Source: Lachnospiraceae bacterium (GTDB taxonomy: Bacteria > Bacillota > Clostridia > Lachnospirales > Lachnospiraceae). Taken from it: a stretch of DNA of 54,241 nt. The translations under genes and the position numbers were made by a program. Position 1 is the first letter of the stretch. The number at the start of each line of letters is the position of its first letter. The stretch lies in NCBI GenBank assembly GCA_022799755.1, contig JAAWOU010000013.1:1-54241 (forward strand), written 5' to 3'. Under the pieces are notes generated by a model. The model was not told the DNA's origin and searched no databases. It saw only the letters and a list, made by a program, of their open reading frames with translations. Shown here piece after piece: positions 33,574 to 42,634 of this stretch.

Positions 33574-35212
33574 TTTCCTCCGTATCCCGCTCCGCCGCGA
33601 TGACCGCAAAGGCTATGTTCGTTGCGTGATCCGCCACCCGCTCTAAACCCGACGCGATATCCGAGAAAAGCATGCCTGCCTCCGGCGTGCACTCTCCCCT
33701 GGTAAGGCGCTGTACATGGGCCTGCTGCATCTCTTTCTCCTTGCGGTCCACACTGTCCTCCAGGGCTATGACCTCCTGCATATGGCTCTCGTCGCTTCTG
33801 GCGAACATATCGACGGCATACCGGATCAGCTTGATTACCATGTCCAGCAGCTCTCCCAGTTCTCTCTGGGCCTCCTTGCTGATCGAGATTCCGGTCTCCC
33901 TGCGCTGTCTGGCCGCGTCCGCCACATTCTCCGCATGGTCTCCTATCCTCTCGATGTCGTTCACCACATGAAATATGGCGCCCAGACTCTTCAAATCCTC
34001 AATGGGCAGAGTGGTCTGGTTAATTTTCACCAGGTAATCCGTGATGGCATGATTCAGGAAGTTGATATTCTTCTCCACCTCATAGACTTCTTTGATGTCC
34101 TCTTCATCCAAAGTAATCAAAGCGTTCATGGCCCGGGTCAGATTCTCGCTGGCCAGGGAAGCCATGCGGTCCAGTTCCTTGATGACCTCCACCACTGCGG
34201 TGGCCGGATTAAAGACAACCTTGTCTCCTATGTACTTGAGCTGATAGCTCTCACGGTAATTGACCTTTTTGTCCTCTCCGGGCACGCACAGACAGGACAG
34301 CTTCACGATCCACTTGGAGAACGGGAACAGCATGATGACCTGGAAGATCTTGATCATGGTATGTGCGTTTGCGACGAACCGTCCGTTGTCCGAGGATATG
34401 GCCCAGATCAGCTTCATCACGGCTTCCTCTGCCACGAACAGAATGACGTACAGAACTACCGTGCCGATCACATTGAACCAGAAGTGGATCAGCGCGGCGC
34501 GCTTGGCGTCCTTTTTACCCGAGAGGGATGCCAGCAGCGCGGTTGCGCAGGCGCCGATGTTGCAGCCCAAAATAATGTAAAGGGCTATGGAAAGGGACAG
34601 CAGATCCTGATTGGCCAGGAGCAGCACAATGCTGACCGTAACGGAAGAGCTCTGGATGATGGTGGTCAGGGCCAGTCCCACAAACGTGGCCATCACGGGA
34701 TTGCGCAGCGATCCGATCAGATTCACCACCCGGGGCTCCTCTTTCATGCCGGCCATGGCCGCGGACATGGTGCTGAGCCCTAAAAACAGTATGCCGAAGC
34801 CGATGATCACATCCGCCAGCTTCTTCACCTTTTCATTCTTGCAGAACATGGCCACTAAAACGCCCGCCAGCAGAAACACCGGGGCATATGCCGACAGATT
34901 GAAAGAGACCAGCTGGGAAGTGACCGTGGTACCGATGTTGGCACCGAAGATAACGCCTGCCGCCTGATAGAGATTCATCAGGCCCGCATTGACGAAGCTG
35001 ACCACCATGGCGGTACATGCCGAGGAGGACTGGATGATGGCGGTGAATATGACGCCCACCACCATACCCGTGAAGCGGTTGGTGGTAAAGATTTCAAGAA
35101 TACGTCGAAGCCTGGCTCCGGCGACTTTTTCTATGGAATCGCTCATCACGCGCATACCGAACAGAAAAAGCCCCAGACCGCCTGCCATGGATAATATAAT
35201 ACTTGCGCTCAT
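33569..35212 (-). CDS. Na/Pi cotransporter (NptA family) with PhoU domain
   Basis: 547 residues. Two inverted Na/Pi-cotransporter repeats carry the QSSS motifs AIIQSSSACTAMVVSF (59-74) and TIIQSSSVTVSIVLLL (about 184-199), within about eight or nine helices over 1-310. A cytoplasmic PhoU-like helical domain (about 340-540, LDRMASLASENLTRAMNAL; IERIGDHAENVADAARQRR) follows. The family imports phosphate with sodium and the PhoU part probably senses or limits flux. The promoter has 11-base repeats like a Pho box, so induction at low phosphate is likely. GGGAGAAAAG precedes the ATG. Confidence 0.94.
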   Translation of the reverse strand: MSASIILSMAGGLGLFLFGMRVMSDSIEKVAGARLRRILEIFTTNRFTGMVVGVIFTAIIQSSSACTAMVVSFVNAGLMNLYQAAGVIFGANIGTTVTSQLVSFNLSAYAPVFLLAGVLVAMFCKNEKVKKLADVIIGFGILFLGLSTMSAAMAGMKEEPRVVNLIGSLRNPVMATFVGLALTTIIQSSSVTVSIVLLLANQDLLSLSIALYIILGCNIGACATALLASLSGKKDAKRAALIHFWFNVIGTVVLYVILFVAEEAVMKLIWAISSDNGRFVANAHTMIKIFQVIMLFPFSKWIVKLSCLCVPGEDKKVNYRESYQLKYIGDKVVFNPATAVVEVIKELDRMASLASENLTRAMNALITLDEEDIKEVYEVEKNINFLNHAITDYLVKINQTTLPIEDLKSLGAIFHVVNDIERIGDHAENVADAARQRRETGISISKEAQRELGELLDMVIKLIRYAVDMFARSDESHMQEVIALEDSVDRKEKEMQQAHVQRLTRGECTPEAGMLFSDIASGLERVADHATNIAFAVIAAERDTEEM

Positions 35213-35263
35213 TTCTTTTCTCCCGAATCGTATAGATTGCAGCTTAAAACCGCATGCCCTACC

Positions 35264-35292
35264 ATTCTACGGGAAAAACCAAAAACTTACAA
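35264..35292 (-). promoter_or_regulatory. Promoter of the Na/Pi cotransporter gene
   Basis: Reverse strand -35 TTGTAA (35287-35292), 17-base spacer, -10 TAGAAT (35264-35269), leader about 50 bases. Confidence 0.65.
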
Positions 35293-35325
35293 TAGATTTT
35301 GACGATATTTTTAAGATATTTTTAA
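35293..35325 (-). promoter_or_regulatory. Pho-box-like 11-base direct repeats
   Basis: Reading leftwards, TTAAAAATATC occurs twice in tandem (35325-35315 and 35314-35304) and a third degenerate unit (GTCAAAATCTA) follows, ending against the -35. Tandem TT(A/T)A(C/A)A repeats with an 11-base period just upstream of the -35 are the layout of PhoP sites in Gram-positive bacteria. Confidence 0.55.
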
Positions 35326-35335
35326 GAAATATGCC

Positions 35336-36250
35336 CTAAGGACAGTACGCCGCCCCCACGGCAATGTCCTCCCGGAGCTGTTCCCTCAAAGCCTCCACAT
35401 TCTCAAAGCGCCGCTCCGGCCTCCTGAACGCGTGAAGATAGATCTCCACATGCTTACCGTAGAGATCTCCCGCAAAGTCGTACAGATAGGACTCCACACC
35501 CATGACCTTTGTGTCGGCAACCGTAGGCTTATAGCCCACATTGCTGATGGCCCGGTACAGCTTCTCCCCATAGCGCACCTGAGAAAAATAGACCCCGTTT
35601 GGCGGCAATAGCTTATCCTCCCCAGGCAGTACGTTCACCGTAGGGAATCCCAGTGTCCGTCCGATCTGCTTTCCCCTGACCACCTCTCCGGCGATGAGGT
35701 AGGGCATGCCCAGCAGGCGCTTCACCGCTTCCATCTTTCCTGCCTCCACCTTTTCACGCACCAGTGTGGAGCTCACTTCCTCTCCTTCCACGCGGATCTT
35801 GTCGATGGTCTTCACCTCAAACCCCAGTTCGGGCCCAAGTCTGCGCAAAAGCGCCGCGTTCCCGGCCCCCTTTGCCCCAAAGGACAGATCCGTCCCCGCA
35901 ACCAGGAAGCGCGCCTGCATCTGCTCTGCCAGAATATCCCTGGCAAAGGCCTCCGGAGCCGTGGCGGCGGTCTCATGGTTCATAGGGAACTCGATCAGAA
36001 TGTCCACGCCCATCCGCCCGAATAAAAGCCTCTTTTCCTCCCTTGTGGTCAGTGTCCTCGTGTCCGGGCAGCCAAAAAGAACCGCCGGCGGCGGATCAAA
36101 GGTAAACACGCATGTCTTCAGACTGTCTCTTCGGCTCAGGATTTCCTCCAAAAGCCGCCTGTGGCCGATGTGTATGCCGTCAAATTTTCCAATGGCCACA
36201 GCCGTCTCCTGTCCTAATTGAATTTCTGTCGTCCCAGCAATGATTTCCAC
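35336..36250 (-). CDS. ribF: Bifunctional riboflavin kinase / FAD synthetase
   Basis: 304 residues. The adenylyltransferase half (1-180) shows AIGKFDGIHIGHRRLLEE (19-36), a GxxDGxHxGH signature, and FVVAGTDLSFG-like FLVAGTDLSFG; the kinase half (185-304) shows GRTLGFPTVNV (about 200-210) and PPNGVYFSQV. It converts riboflavin to FMN and FAD. It starts 7 bases after truB and ends the nusA-infB operon, a common arrangement. No FMN riboswitch is expected here since expression comes from the operon. Confidence 0.96.
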   Translation of the reverse strand: MEIIAGTTEIQLGQETAVAIGKFDGIHIGHRRLLEEILSRRDSLKTCVFTFDPPPAVLFGCPDTRTLTTREEKRLLFGRMGVDILIEFPMNHETAATAPEAFARDILAEQMQARFLVAGTDLSFGAKGAGNAALLRRLGPELGFEVKTIDKIRVEGEEVSSTLVREKVEAGKMEAVKRLLGMPYLIAGEVVRGKQIGRTLGFPTVNVLPGEDKLLPPNGVYFSQVRYGEKLYRAISNVGYKPTVADTKVMGVESYLYDFAGDLYGKHVEIYLHAFRRPERRFENVEALREQLREDIAVGAAYCP

Positions 36251-36257
36251 TTAAATG

Positions 36258-37223
36258 TCACTCTTTCTCCAAAAACATTTTTACCGGCCTGTACCATTTC
36301 CTGGCTGTGTCATAGGCATAGATGCCCGCAAAGCTGCCGTTCGGCCTGTACATCCGGACCCATCTGTCCGGTGCGTATTGTTCCCTCTCCACGGTCTGCT
36401 CCGGCGCAATGGCATTGCCATTGTCCAGCAGCCTGCAGGCATCCTCCTGCACGCGCAGGGACGGGCAGTCCGTGAACACGCTGTCCACGGGACGCAAAAC
36501 ATGGAGCACACTTGCCTGACCCGGGCTTGCCTGAATCATGTCTGCTTGGCCTACACCTGCCCGCCCCATCCTGCCCTCATCTTTCCACTGCTGGAGCTGC
36601 CCCAGGGTACAGGCATCCTCCAGGGAAAACCCTCCCACTCTCGTCCGCCGCAGACTCTGCATGGTACCGCCGCAGCCCAGCTTCGCGCCCATGTCCGCGC
36701 AAAGAGTCCTGATATAGGTTCCCTTGGAACAGGCCACCCGCATTTTCACCACAGGCAGCCTGTATTCCAGCAGCTCCAGCTCATATATCGTCACAAGGCG
36801 GGCTTTCCGCTCCACCTCTTTTCCGGCCCGGGCCAGCTCATAAAGCTTTTTGCCGTCCACTTTCAGCGCGGAATACATGGGCGGCACCTGCCAGTATTCC
36901 CCCACAAAGGAGGCTGCCGCATCCCTGACCTGACTTGGAGTTACCTCCACGCAGGACTGCGCCAGCCTCTTTCCCGTCACGTCCTGGGTATCCGTCTCCA
37001 CGCCCAGCAGCAGTTCGGCCACATATTCCTTGTCCCGCTCGGCCAGCATGTCGCAGAGCTTTGTGGCGCTTCCCAGACACACCGGGAGCACCCCCGTGGC
37101 CAGCGGGTCCAGCGTACCCGTATGGCCGATCTTTCTCTGTCCGCAGATTCCCCGCATTTTCGCCACAACGTCATGGGAAGTGAATCCGGTTTCCTTATCA
37201 ATGACTATTATTCCGTTCATCAT
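36258..37223 (-). CDS. truB: tRNA pseudouridine(55) synthase TruB
   Basis: 321 residues. GIIVIDKETGFTSHDVV (4-20) and KIGHTGTLDPLATGVLPVCL (32-51), with the catalytic Asp in TLDP, are diagnostic. It makes pseudouridine 55 in the T-loop of tRNAs and also acts as a tRNA chaperone. The region 195-265 (KDEGRMGRAGVGQADMIQ...) is a poorly conserved insert before the C-terminal PUA-like part. Its first codons overlap the end of nrnA by 26 bases, indicating coupled translation. Confidence 0.96.
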   Translation of the reverse strand: MMNGIIVIDKETGFTSHDVVAKMRGICGQRKIGHTGTLDPLATGVLPVCLGSATKLCDMLAERDKEYVAELLLGVETDTQDVTGKRLAQSCVEVTPSQVRDAAASFVGEYWQVPPMYSALKVDGKKLYELARAGKEVERKARLVTIYELELLEYRLPVVKMRVACSKGTYIRTLCADMGAKLGCGGTMQSLRRTRVGGFSLEDACTLGQLQQWKDEGRMGRAGVGQADMIQASPGQASVLHVLRPVDSVFTDCPSLRVQEDACRLLDNGNAIAPEQTVEREQYAPDRWVRMYRPNGSFAGIYAYDTARKWYRPVKMFLEKE

Positions 37224-38187
37224 GCTCCGTTTCCCACTTCTTCAGTTCGTTTTCGATATGTAGGGAGAGATTGTTGACACAATCGTGGAATGTCCCTGTC
37301 ATGTTGCAGCCCGCGGCCTTTGCGTGGCCTCCGCCTCCGAAATAAGCCGCCACCTGAGCCACGTTGACTTTCTCGCTGGAGCGCATGCTCACTTTATATT
37401 CCAGCACTCCTGTCTCATACATAAAGATGGCGCAGTCTATCCCCCGGATATTGCGCAGCTGGTTTACGATGCCGTCCAGATCCTTTGGCTCCACATTGTA
37501 GAAGTCCATGGTCTTCCTGTCAATGGAGCTTACGATGCAGCAGCCTCCCAGGAACCGGATGCTCTCCATCAGGGCTCTGCCCATGACCTGCGCCTGCACA
37601 TAAGTCTTCTGATAAAAGGTTTCCAATATCAGGTTCGGAAAGTCAAAGCCGTAACCGATCAGCTTCGCGCCTTTTTCAAGCGTCTCCGGCGTGGTATTGG
37701 AATACTGGAACACGCCCGTGTCATGGATAATGCCCACATACAGAGCCATAGCCATGTCCCTGTCCAGACGCTGCGTGTCCAGCAGATCATATATCATTTC
37801 GCAGGTAGAGCCCATGTCGGGCCTGATGATATTTACCTGTCCTCCGCCCGCGTTGCTCACATGGTGGTCTATGTTGACGGTCTTGCCGGCAGCCTTAAAA
37901 TACTTTTCTGCACCTCCCAGCCTGTCCGTGGAGGTGTCAAGCACGAAAAACACGTCAAAAGGAGGCTCCTCGGGAAAGTCGGAGCAAATCTCTCCGACCC
38001 CCTTGATGCCGTTGAAAATATCCGCCGGCTTCTCCAGGAACACTTTCGTCTCCGTCCCGGGCAGGCATTTCACCAGATACTGCCATAATCCCAGGCACGC
38101 GCCCACACAGTCGCCGTCCGGCCTGACATGTCCCGCTATGCCGATCCGCTTCGCCTCTCCGCATTCTTCCAACAAATCAAAACTCAT
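37198..38187 (-). CDS. nrnA: DHH/DHHA1 phosphoesterase NrnA (oligoribonuclease / pAp phosphatase)
   Basis: 329 residues. The DHH domain has IAGHVRPDGDCVGACLGL (17-34), VLDTSTDRLG and the DHH motif in VNIDHHVSN (about 113-121); the DHHA1 domain ends with FGGGGHAKAAGC (about 289-300). The enzyme breaks 2- to 5-base RNA pieces and removes phosphate from pAp. It lies in the usual position between rbfA and truB, with 6 bases from rbfA. Here it would finish RNA decay begun by enzymes such as PNPase. Confidence 0.95.
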   Translation of the reverse strand: MSFDLLEECGEAKRIGIAGHVRPDGDCVGACLGLWQYLVKCLPGTETKVFLEKPADIFNGIKGVGEICSDFPEEPPFDVFFVLDTSTDRLGGAEKYFKAAGKTVNIDHHVSNAGGGQVNIIRPDMGSTCEMIYDLLDTQRLDRDMAMALYVGIIHDTGVFQYSNTTPETLEKGAKLIGYGFDFPNLILETFYQKTYVQAQVMGRALMESIRFLGGCCIVSSIDRKTMDFYNVEPKDLDGIVNQLRNIRGIDCAIFMYETGVLEYKVSMRSSEKVNVAQVAAYFGGGGHAKAAGCNMTGTFHDCVNNLSLHIENELKKWETEHDERNNSH

Positions 38188-38193
38188 ATATCC

Positions 38194-38637
38194 TCATTCC
38201 TTTTCGTCCGGGTTTACGCCGCTCTGAAAGTCCGAGTCCCTCTCGGGTTCTTCTTCGTCCACGCGGTTCTTCGCACTCTCGTCATCCTGTGCGATGACCT
38301 CGTCGATTCTGCGCGACATATTCACCCCATATTCAATTGACTGATCCATGATAAAGGTAATCTCCGGCGTGTTGCGCAGATTGATCTCCCGGGCCAGCCT
38401 GTTGCGCATAAAGCCCACTGCGCTCCTTAGGCCCTCCAGAGTCTCTTTCCTTGCCTCCTCATTCCCCAGCACGCTGATCCATGCCTTGCAGCTCTTTAAG
38501 TCCGGAGCCACCTCCACGGCCACCACGCTTGTCCACGGGCTGATCCTGGGATCCTTAATCTCTCCCCGGATGGTCTCCGCCAGCACGCGCTGCACCTCCC
38601 CATTGATACGGGTATTTTTTACACTGTTCTTTCTCAT
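38194..38637 (-). CDS. rbfA: Ribosome-binding factor A
   Basis: 147 residues from the ATG at 38637 (AAAGGG upstream). The KH-like fold shows NTRINGEVQRVLAETIRGEI (8-27), DPRISPWTSVVAVEVAPDLK (29-48) and the C-terminal LRNTPEITFIMDQSIEYG (about 91-108). It helps late maturation of the 30S subunit. The last 30 residues are acidic (VDEEEPERDSDFQSGV) and longer than in many relatives. Part of the nusA-infB operon, 129 bases after infB. Confidence 0.95.
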   Translation of the reverse strand: MRKNSVKNTRINGEVQRVLAETIRGEIKDPRISPWTSVVAVEVAPDLKSCKAWISVLGNEEARKETLEGLRSAVGFMRNRLAREINLRNTPEITFIMDQSIEYGVNMSRRIDEVIAQDDESAKNRVDEEEPERDSDFQSGVNPDEKE

Positions 38638-38766
38638 ACAAACCCTTTCCAAATCCGGACGGCTCCGTGCAAAACTGCGCCCCGGCCCTCAATGCTTTCT
38701 ATCCCGCCGAGGCCCGGTTCCGCTCAGGCAGGGTGCTCCCCCGCCCGAATGAAACCCCTCAGTGTG

Positions 38767-41700
38767 TCAGCGGGGCACTTCCACCATGATATAAGCCTCT
38801 ACCACGTCCATCTCCTGAATCTGGTCGAAGCCGTCGAACACAAGTCCGCACTCAAAGCCCTCTTTCACTTCTTTCACATCGTCCTTGAAACGCTTCAGCG
38901 AAGCCAGACCGCCCTCATAGATCTGCTCTCCCTCCCGGGTGATGCGGATCTTGCAGCCTCTCTGGAAGATACCGTCCGTCACATAGGAGCCGGCGATATT
39001 ACCCACCTGGGAAGCCTTGAAGATCTGTCTGATCTGAGCATGGCCAATCACCTTTTCCTCGAAGACAGGATCCAGCATACCCTTCATGGCGGCTTCCACG
39101 TCCTCAATGGCCTTATAAATGACCTTGTAAAGTCTTACGTCCACGCCCTCGCGCTCCGCCGTGGCCTTGGCAGTGCTGTCCGGCCTTACATTGAAGCCGA
39201 TGATGATAGCATTGGATGCGCTGGCCAGAGTCACATCGGACTCATTGATGGCGCCCACGCCGCCGTGGATACACTTGACTACCACCTCATCGTTGGACAG
39301 TTTTAACAGGGACTGGCGCACAGCCTCCACGCTGCCCTGCACATCCGCTTTCACGATCAGGTTCAGTTCTTTGAGATTGCCCTCCTTAATCTGGGAGAAC
39401 AGATCGTCCAGGGACATCTTCGCCCTGGTCTCCTCCAGCTTCTTCTCCTTGTTCTGCGCCAGATAGGTCTCTGCATAAGACTTAGCCGTCTTATCATTTT
39501 CATGGGCCAGGAACACCTCGCCCGCGCTGGGAACATCGGACAGTCCCAGGATTTCCACAGGCATGGAGGGAGTTGCCTCTTTCACTCTTCTGCCCTTGTC
39601 GTCAATCATGGCTCTGACCTTGCCGAAGCAGGCGCCTGCGGAGACGAAGTCTCCCACATGCAGCGTGCCTTTCTGCACCAGAATCGTGGCCACGGGACCT
39701 CTGCCCTTATCCAGCTCAGCCTCGATGACCAGACCTCTGGCCCGTCTGACCGGATTGGCCTTTAACTCCATGATATCCGCCGTCAGCAGAATGGTCTCCA
39801 GCAGCTCCTGTATGCCCTCTCCAGTCTTTGCCGACACGGGGACGAACTCCGTATTGCCGCCCCAGTCCGTTGCGATCAGTTCGTATTCCGTCAGCTCCTG
39901 CTTGACACGCTCAAGATTCGCAGAGGGCTTATCAATCTTGTTTACGGCCACAATGATTTCAATGCCGGCGGCTTTCGCGTGGCTGATAGCCTCCACTGTC
40001 TGAGGCATCACGCCGTCGTCCGCAGCCACTACAAGTATTGCGATGTCCGTGGCATTTGCGCCACGCATACGCATGGCAGTGAATGCCTCATGTCCGGGCG
40101 TATCCAAAAAGGTAATGCTGCGCCCGTCCACATTTACAGTATACGCACCAATGTGCTGTGTGATACCACCCGCCTCTTTGTCGATGACATGAGTCTTGCG
40201 GATGGTGTCCAAGAGGGAAGTCTTGCCGTGGTCTACATGACCCATGACACAGATGACGGGCGGTCTCTCCTTTAAGGCGGCCTCGTCCTCCTCGTCCTCC
40301 TTTAACAGCTCCTCGATGACGTCTACCTTGACCTCCCGCTCGCAGAGAATCTCGTAATCCATGGCAATGTTCTCTGCTTCCTCGTAGGTGATCTCCTGGT
40401 TCACCGTCACGATCTTGCCTTCCAGGAACAGCTTTTTCACGATTGCCGCAGGCTGCAGCTTCATCTTCTCGGCAAATTCCTTGATGGTGATTGTCTCCGG
40501 CAGAGTGATTACCTTGATGACTTCTTCCGCCGCTTCGTCTTTCTTCTTTTCCGGCCTGATAAATCTGCCGGGCTTGTTCTTTAACGACTCATCCTCTTCA
40601 TAGATATGGTCTTTTTTGGAGCGTTTGCCTTTCTCCTGGCTGTTGGCGCGCCGCTTTTCTTCCTCGCGCTTCTTCTCCATATCCTTGCCGGGAGCTTCTC
40701 CCGCAAAGCTCTTAGGTTTATTATCTCTGAATCCAGCTCCCTGTCCTCCAGAGCCGCGGCCGTCGCGCGGACTACCGTTGAAATTGCGGTTGCCGCCCGG
40801 ACCAGCTCCCGGGCCACGGCGATCGCCCATACCGCCGCCAGCGCCAGGCCTGCCACCTCGCTGAAATCCATTCTGTCTGTCTCCCTGTGGTCTGCCATTT
40901 TGGCCGCTTCCTCCTCTGGACTGGAACTGCCCTCTCTCTCCTCTTCCCTGGCCGCCCTGTGCGGCGCCTCTGCCGCCTTGGCCGTCTCTGTATCCGCGCC
41001 CGTCCCGGCCGCGGTTATCCTGGGACTGTCCGTCCTGACCTCTGCCGCTCTGGAAGCGTCCGTCTCTGTTCGGCCTGTCCTGGCCGTTTCCGGCGTTCTG
41101 GAATCTTCCGCCCTGGCCGCGCTCTCCCTGGGGTCTCTCACCCTGAGGTCTGCCGCCCTGGGGACGATCTCCCTGCCGCCTCTCGCCCTGAGGACGATCG
41201 CCAAAGGGTCTGTCATTCTGGGGTCTCTCGTTTTGGGCCCTGTCATTTTGAGGACGTTCCTCCTGATGCCTCCCCGCCTGCTGCGCTCTTTCACTCTGAA
41301 CCCTGTCAGCCTGGGGACGCTCGTTCTGGACCGCCTCATTCTGAGGACGCTCGATTACCGCCGCGGGCTTCTGGACCTGCGCTTTCTGCTCGGCAGCTTC
41401 CCGCACCGGCATCTGTGCCTTGCGGCCTGCGGCCTGGTCCGGGCGCGCCTTGGGCTGCGGCGGCTTCGGAGGCACCATCTGTACGGAAGGCGTAGGCGAA
41501 GGCGGCGTAAGCGGCTTGATCGGACGCACCGGCGCCTGTGCCTGAGGCCTGCGGTCATTTCCCCGGCCGCCCTGGGACCTGCCCTGACCATTCTGATTCC
41601 CCTGGCCGTTCTGGCGTTTGGCATTGGTTCCGCCCTGTCCCTGCGCGGGTCTCTGCCCCTGCATTCTGGAATTCTGAGGGTTGTTCACAACGATAATTGT

Positions 41701-42027
41701 CTTCTTCTTTTTGGGTGCGCCGTTGGCCTGCGCATCTGCCGCCTTTGCAGCGGGCTTCACCGTCTCCTTCTCAGGAGTTTTGGCCGTTTCTTCTTTTACC
41801 ATTCCTGCCGTCTCTTCCTTTGCCGTTTCTTTCTTTTTAGGCGTTTCCGCCTTAGTGCCGCTCTTTGTCTCCTTTGAAAGCGCGCTGCGCACCAGCTGTG
41901 AGGCCTCTTCATCGATAGAGCTCTGAGCGGCTTTCGCTTCTATTCCCTTTCCCTGCAGAAAGCTCAATATATCTTTGCTTTGCACCTCTAATTCCTTTGC
42001 AAGCTCATGTACTTTTATTTTCGCCAT
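38767..42027 (-). CDS. infB: Translation initiation factor IF-2 with very long RG/RPQ-rich N-terminal region
   Basis: 1086 residues from the ATG at 42027, after GGAGGGAAGC. An IF2_N motif ([20 protein letters not shown], 5-24) is followed by Lys/Ala-rich sequence and then about 320 residues (about 115-440) of low-complexity Arg, Gln, Gly, Pro with many RPQ(G/N)(E/D)R and RGG units. A second IF2_N ([20 protein letters not shown], about 512-531) precedes the G domain: GHVDHGKTS (596-604), [17 protein letters not shown]. Domains III and IV end at 1086. It places initiator tRNA on the 30S subunit with GTP. The repeats explain the length, about 150-300 residues above common IF-2. Confidence 0.97.
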   Translation of the reverse strand: MAKIKVHELAKELEVQSKDILSFLQGKGIEAKAAQSSIDEEASQLVRSALSKETKSGTKAETPKKKETAKEETAGMVKEETAKTPEKETVKPAAKAADAQANGAPKKKKTIIVVNNPQNSRMQGQRPAQGQGGTNAKRQNGQGNQNGQGRSQGGRGNDRRPQAQAPVRPIKPLTPPSPTPSVQMVPPKPPQPKARPDQAAGRKAQMPVREAAEQKAQVQKPAAVIERPQNEAVQNERPQADRVQSERAQQAGRHQEERPQNDRAQNERPQNDRPFGDRPQGERRQGDRPQGGRPQGERPQGERGQGGRFQNAGNGQDRPNRDGRFQSGRGQDGQSQDNRGRDGRGYRDGQGGRGAAQGGQGRGERGQFQSRGGSGQNGRPQGDRQNGFQRGGRPGAGGGMGDRRGPGAGPGGNRNFNGSPRDGRGSGGQGAGFRDNKPKSFAGEAPGKDMEKKREEEKRRANSQEKGKRSKKDHIYEEDESLKNKPGRFIRPEKKKDEAAEEVIKVITLPETITIKEFAEKMKLQPAAIVKKLFLEGKIVTVNQEITYEEAENIAMDYEILCEREVKVDVIEELLKEDEEDEAALKERPPVICVMGHVDHGKTSLLDTIRKTHVIDKEAGGITQHIGAYTVNVDGRSITFLDTPGHEAFTAMRMRGANATDIAILVVAADDGVMPQTVEAISHAKAAGIEIIVAVNKIDKPSANLERVKQELTEYELIATDWGGNTEFVPVSAKTGEGIQELLETILLTADIMELKANPVRRARGLVIEAELDKGRGPVATILVQKGTLHVGDFVSAGACFGKVRAMIDDKGRRVKEATPSMPVEILGLSDVPSAGEVFLAHENDKTAKSYAETYLAQNKEKKLEETRAKMSLDDLFSQIKEGNLKELNLIVKADVQGSVEAVRQSLLKLSNDEVVVKCIHGGVGAINESDVTLASASNAIIIGFNVRPDSTAKATAEREGVDVRLYKVIYKAIEDVEAAMKGMLDPVFEEKVIGHAQIRQIFKASQVGNIAGSYVTDGIFQRGCKIRITREGEQIYEGGLASLKRFKDDVKEVKEGFECGLVFDGFDQIQEMDVVEAYIMVEVPR

Positions 42028-42046
42028 GCTTCCCTCCATTTCCGCC

Positions 42047-42376
42047 TCAATCGGCCCTTTCTCTCTCTTTCAGTTGTCTGCTTATCACATCCGCTAATCC
42101 CGCATCGCACACGCCAAGCGAAGACCTGAAGTCCTTTCCGATAGCCTTACCCAATTCCTCCTTGGTCCCAAAGATTTCCAGAGGGACTTTGTAATAAGAA
42201 CATTTATCGGTAAACAGCTTCCTGGTATTGCCCGACGCATCCTCCGCAACGATTACCAGCATGGCGGAGCCATTTCTGATTGCATCCACTGTCTGAAATT
42301 CGCCGCTGACCAGATTACGTCCCTTCATGGCGATTCCCAAAAGCGATAAAACCCTATTCTGCTTCAAGCTTTTCAA
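42047..42376 (-). CDS. ylxQ: L7Ae/L30e-like ribosomal protein (YlxQ)
   Basis: 109 residues with the L7Ae pattern: [20 protein letters not shown] (10-29), [18 protein letters not shown] (38-55) and [20 protein letters not shown] (62-81). Members bind kink-turn RNA and may attach to the ribosome; the Bacillus protein is non-essential. It overlaps the end of rnpM by 23 bases and precedes infB by 19, as in most Firmicutes. Confidence 0.93.
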   Translation of the reverse strand: MKSLKQNRVLSLLGIAMKGRNLVSGEFQTVDAIRNGSAMLVIVAEDASGNTRKLFTDKCSYYKVPLEIFGTKEELGKAIGKDFRSSLGVCDAGLADVISRQLKERERAD

Positions 42377-42626
42377 ACTCCCCCTCTAAAGTATCATATA
42401 CTTCACTCGGAATACTCATTTTGAAGGAGCGCTCCAGACCTTTATTCTTTCTGGCTTTGAGCAGACATTCCCTGCTCTTACAAACATATGCGCCTCTTCC
42501 GTTCTTCTTGCCTGTAGTGTCCAGACATATCTCATTTTCGGCTGTCTTCAGGACTCTCATCATGTCCCGCTTCCCTTTCATCTCGCCGCAGCCCACGCAC
42601 TGCCTCAAAGGAACTTTTTTTGCCAT
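42354..42626 (-). CDS. rnpM: YlxR/RnpM (DUF448) RNA-binding protein
   Basis: 90 residues. RQCVGCGEMKGKRDMMRV (8-25) and GRGAYVCKSRECLLKA (43-58), each with a Cys pair, define the family. YlxR was recently described as RnpM, a modulator of RNase P; it sits between nusA and ylxQ across Firmicutes. It starts 8 bases after nusA ends. Confidence 0.94.
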   Translation of the reverse strand: MAKKVPLRQCVGCGEMKGKRDMMRVLKTAENEICLDTTGKKNGRGAYVCKSRECLLKARKNKGLERSFKMSIPSEVYDTLEGEFEKLEAE

Positions 42627-42634
42627 AAAGTTTT

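Noticed and set aside
40606..41877. 423-codon forward frame opposite infB
   Set aside because: It mirrors the low-complexity RGG region of IF-2, giving a Leu/Ser/Arg-rich chance frame.
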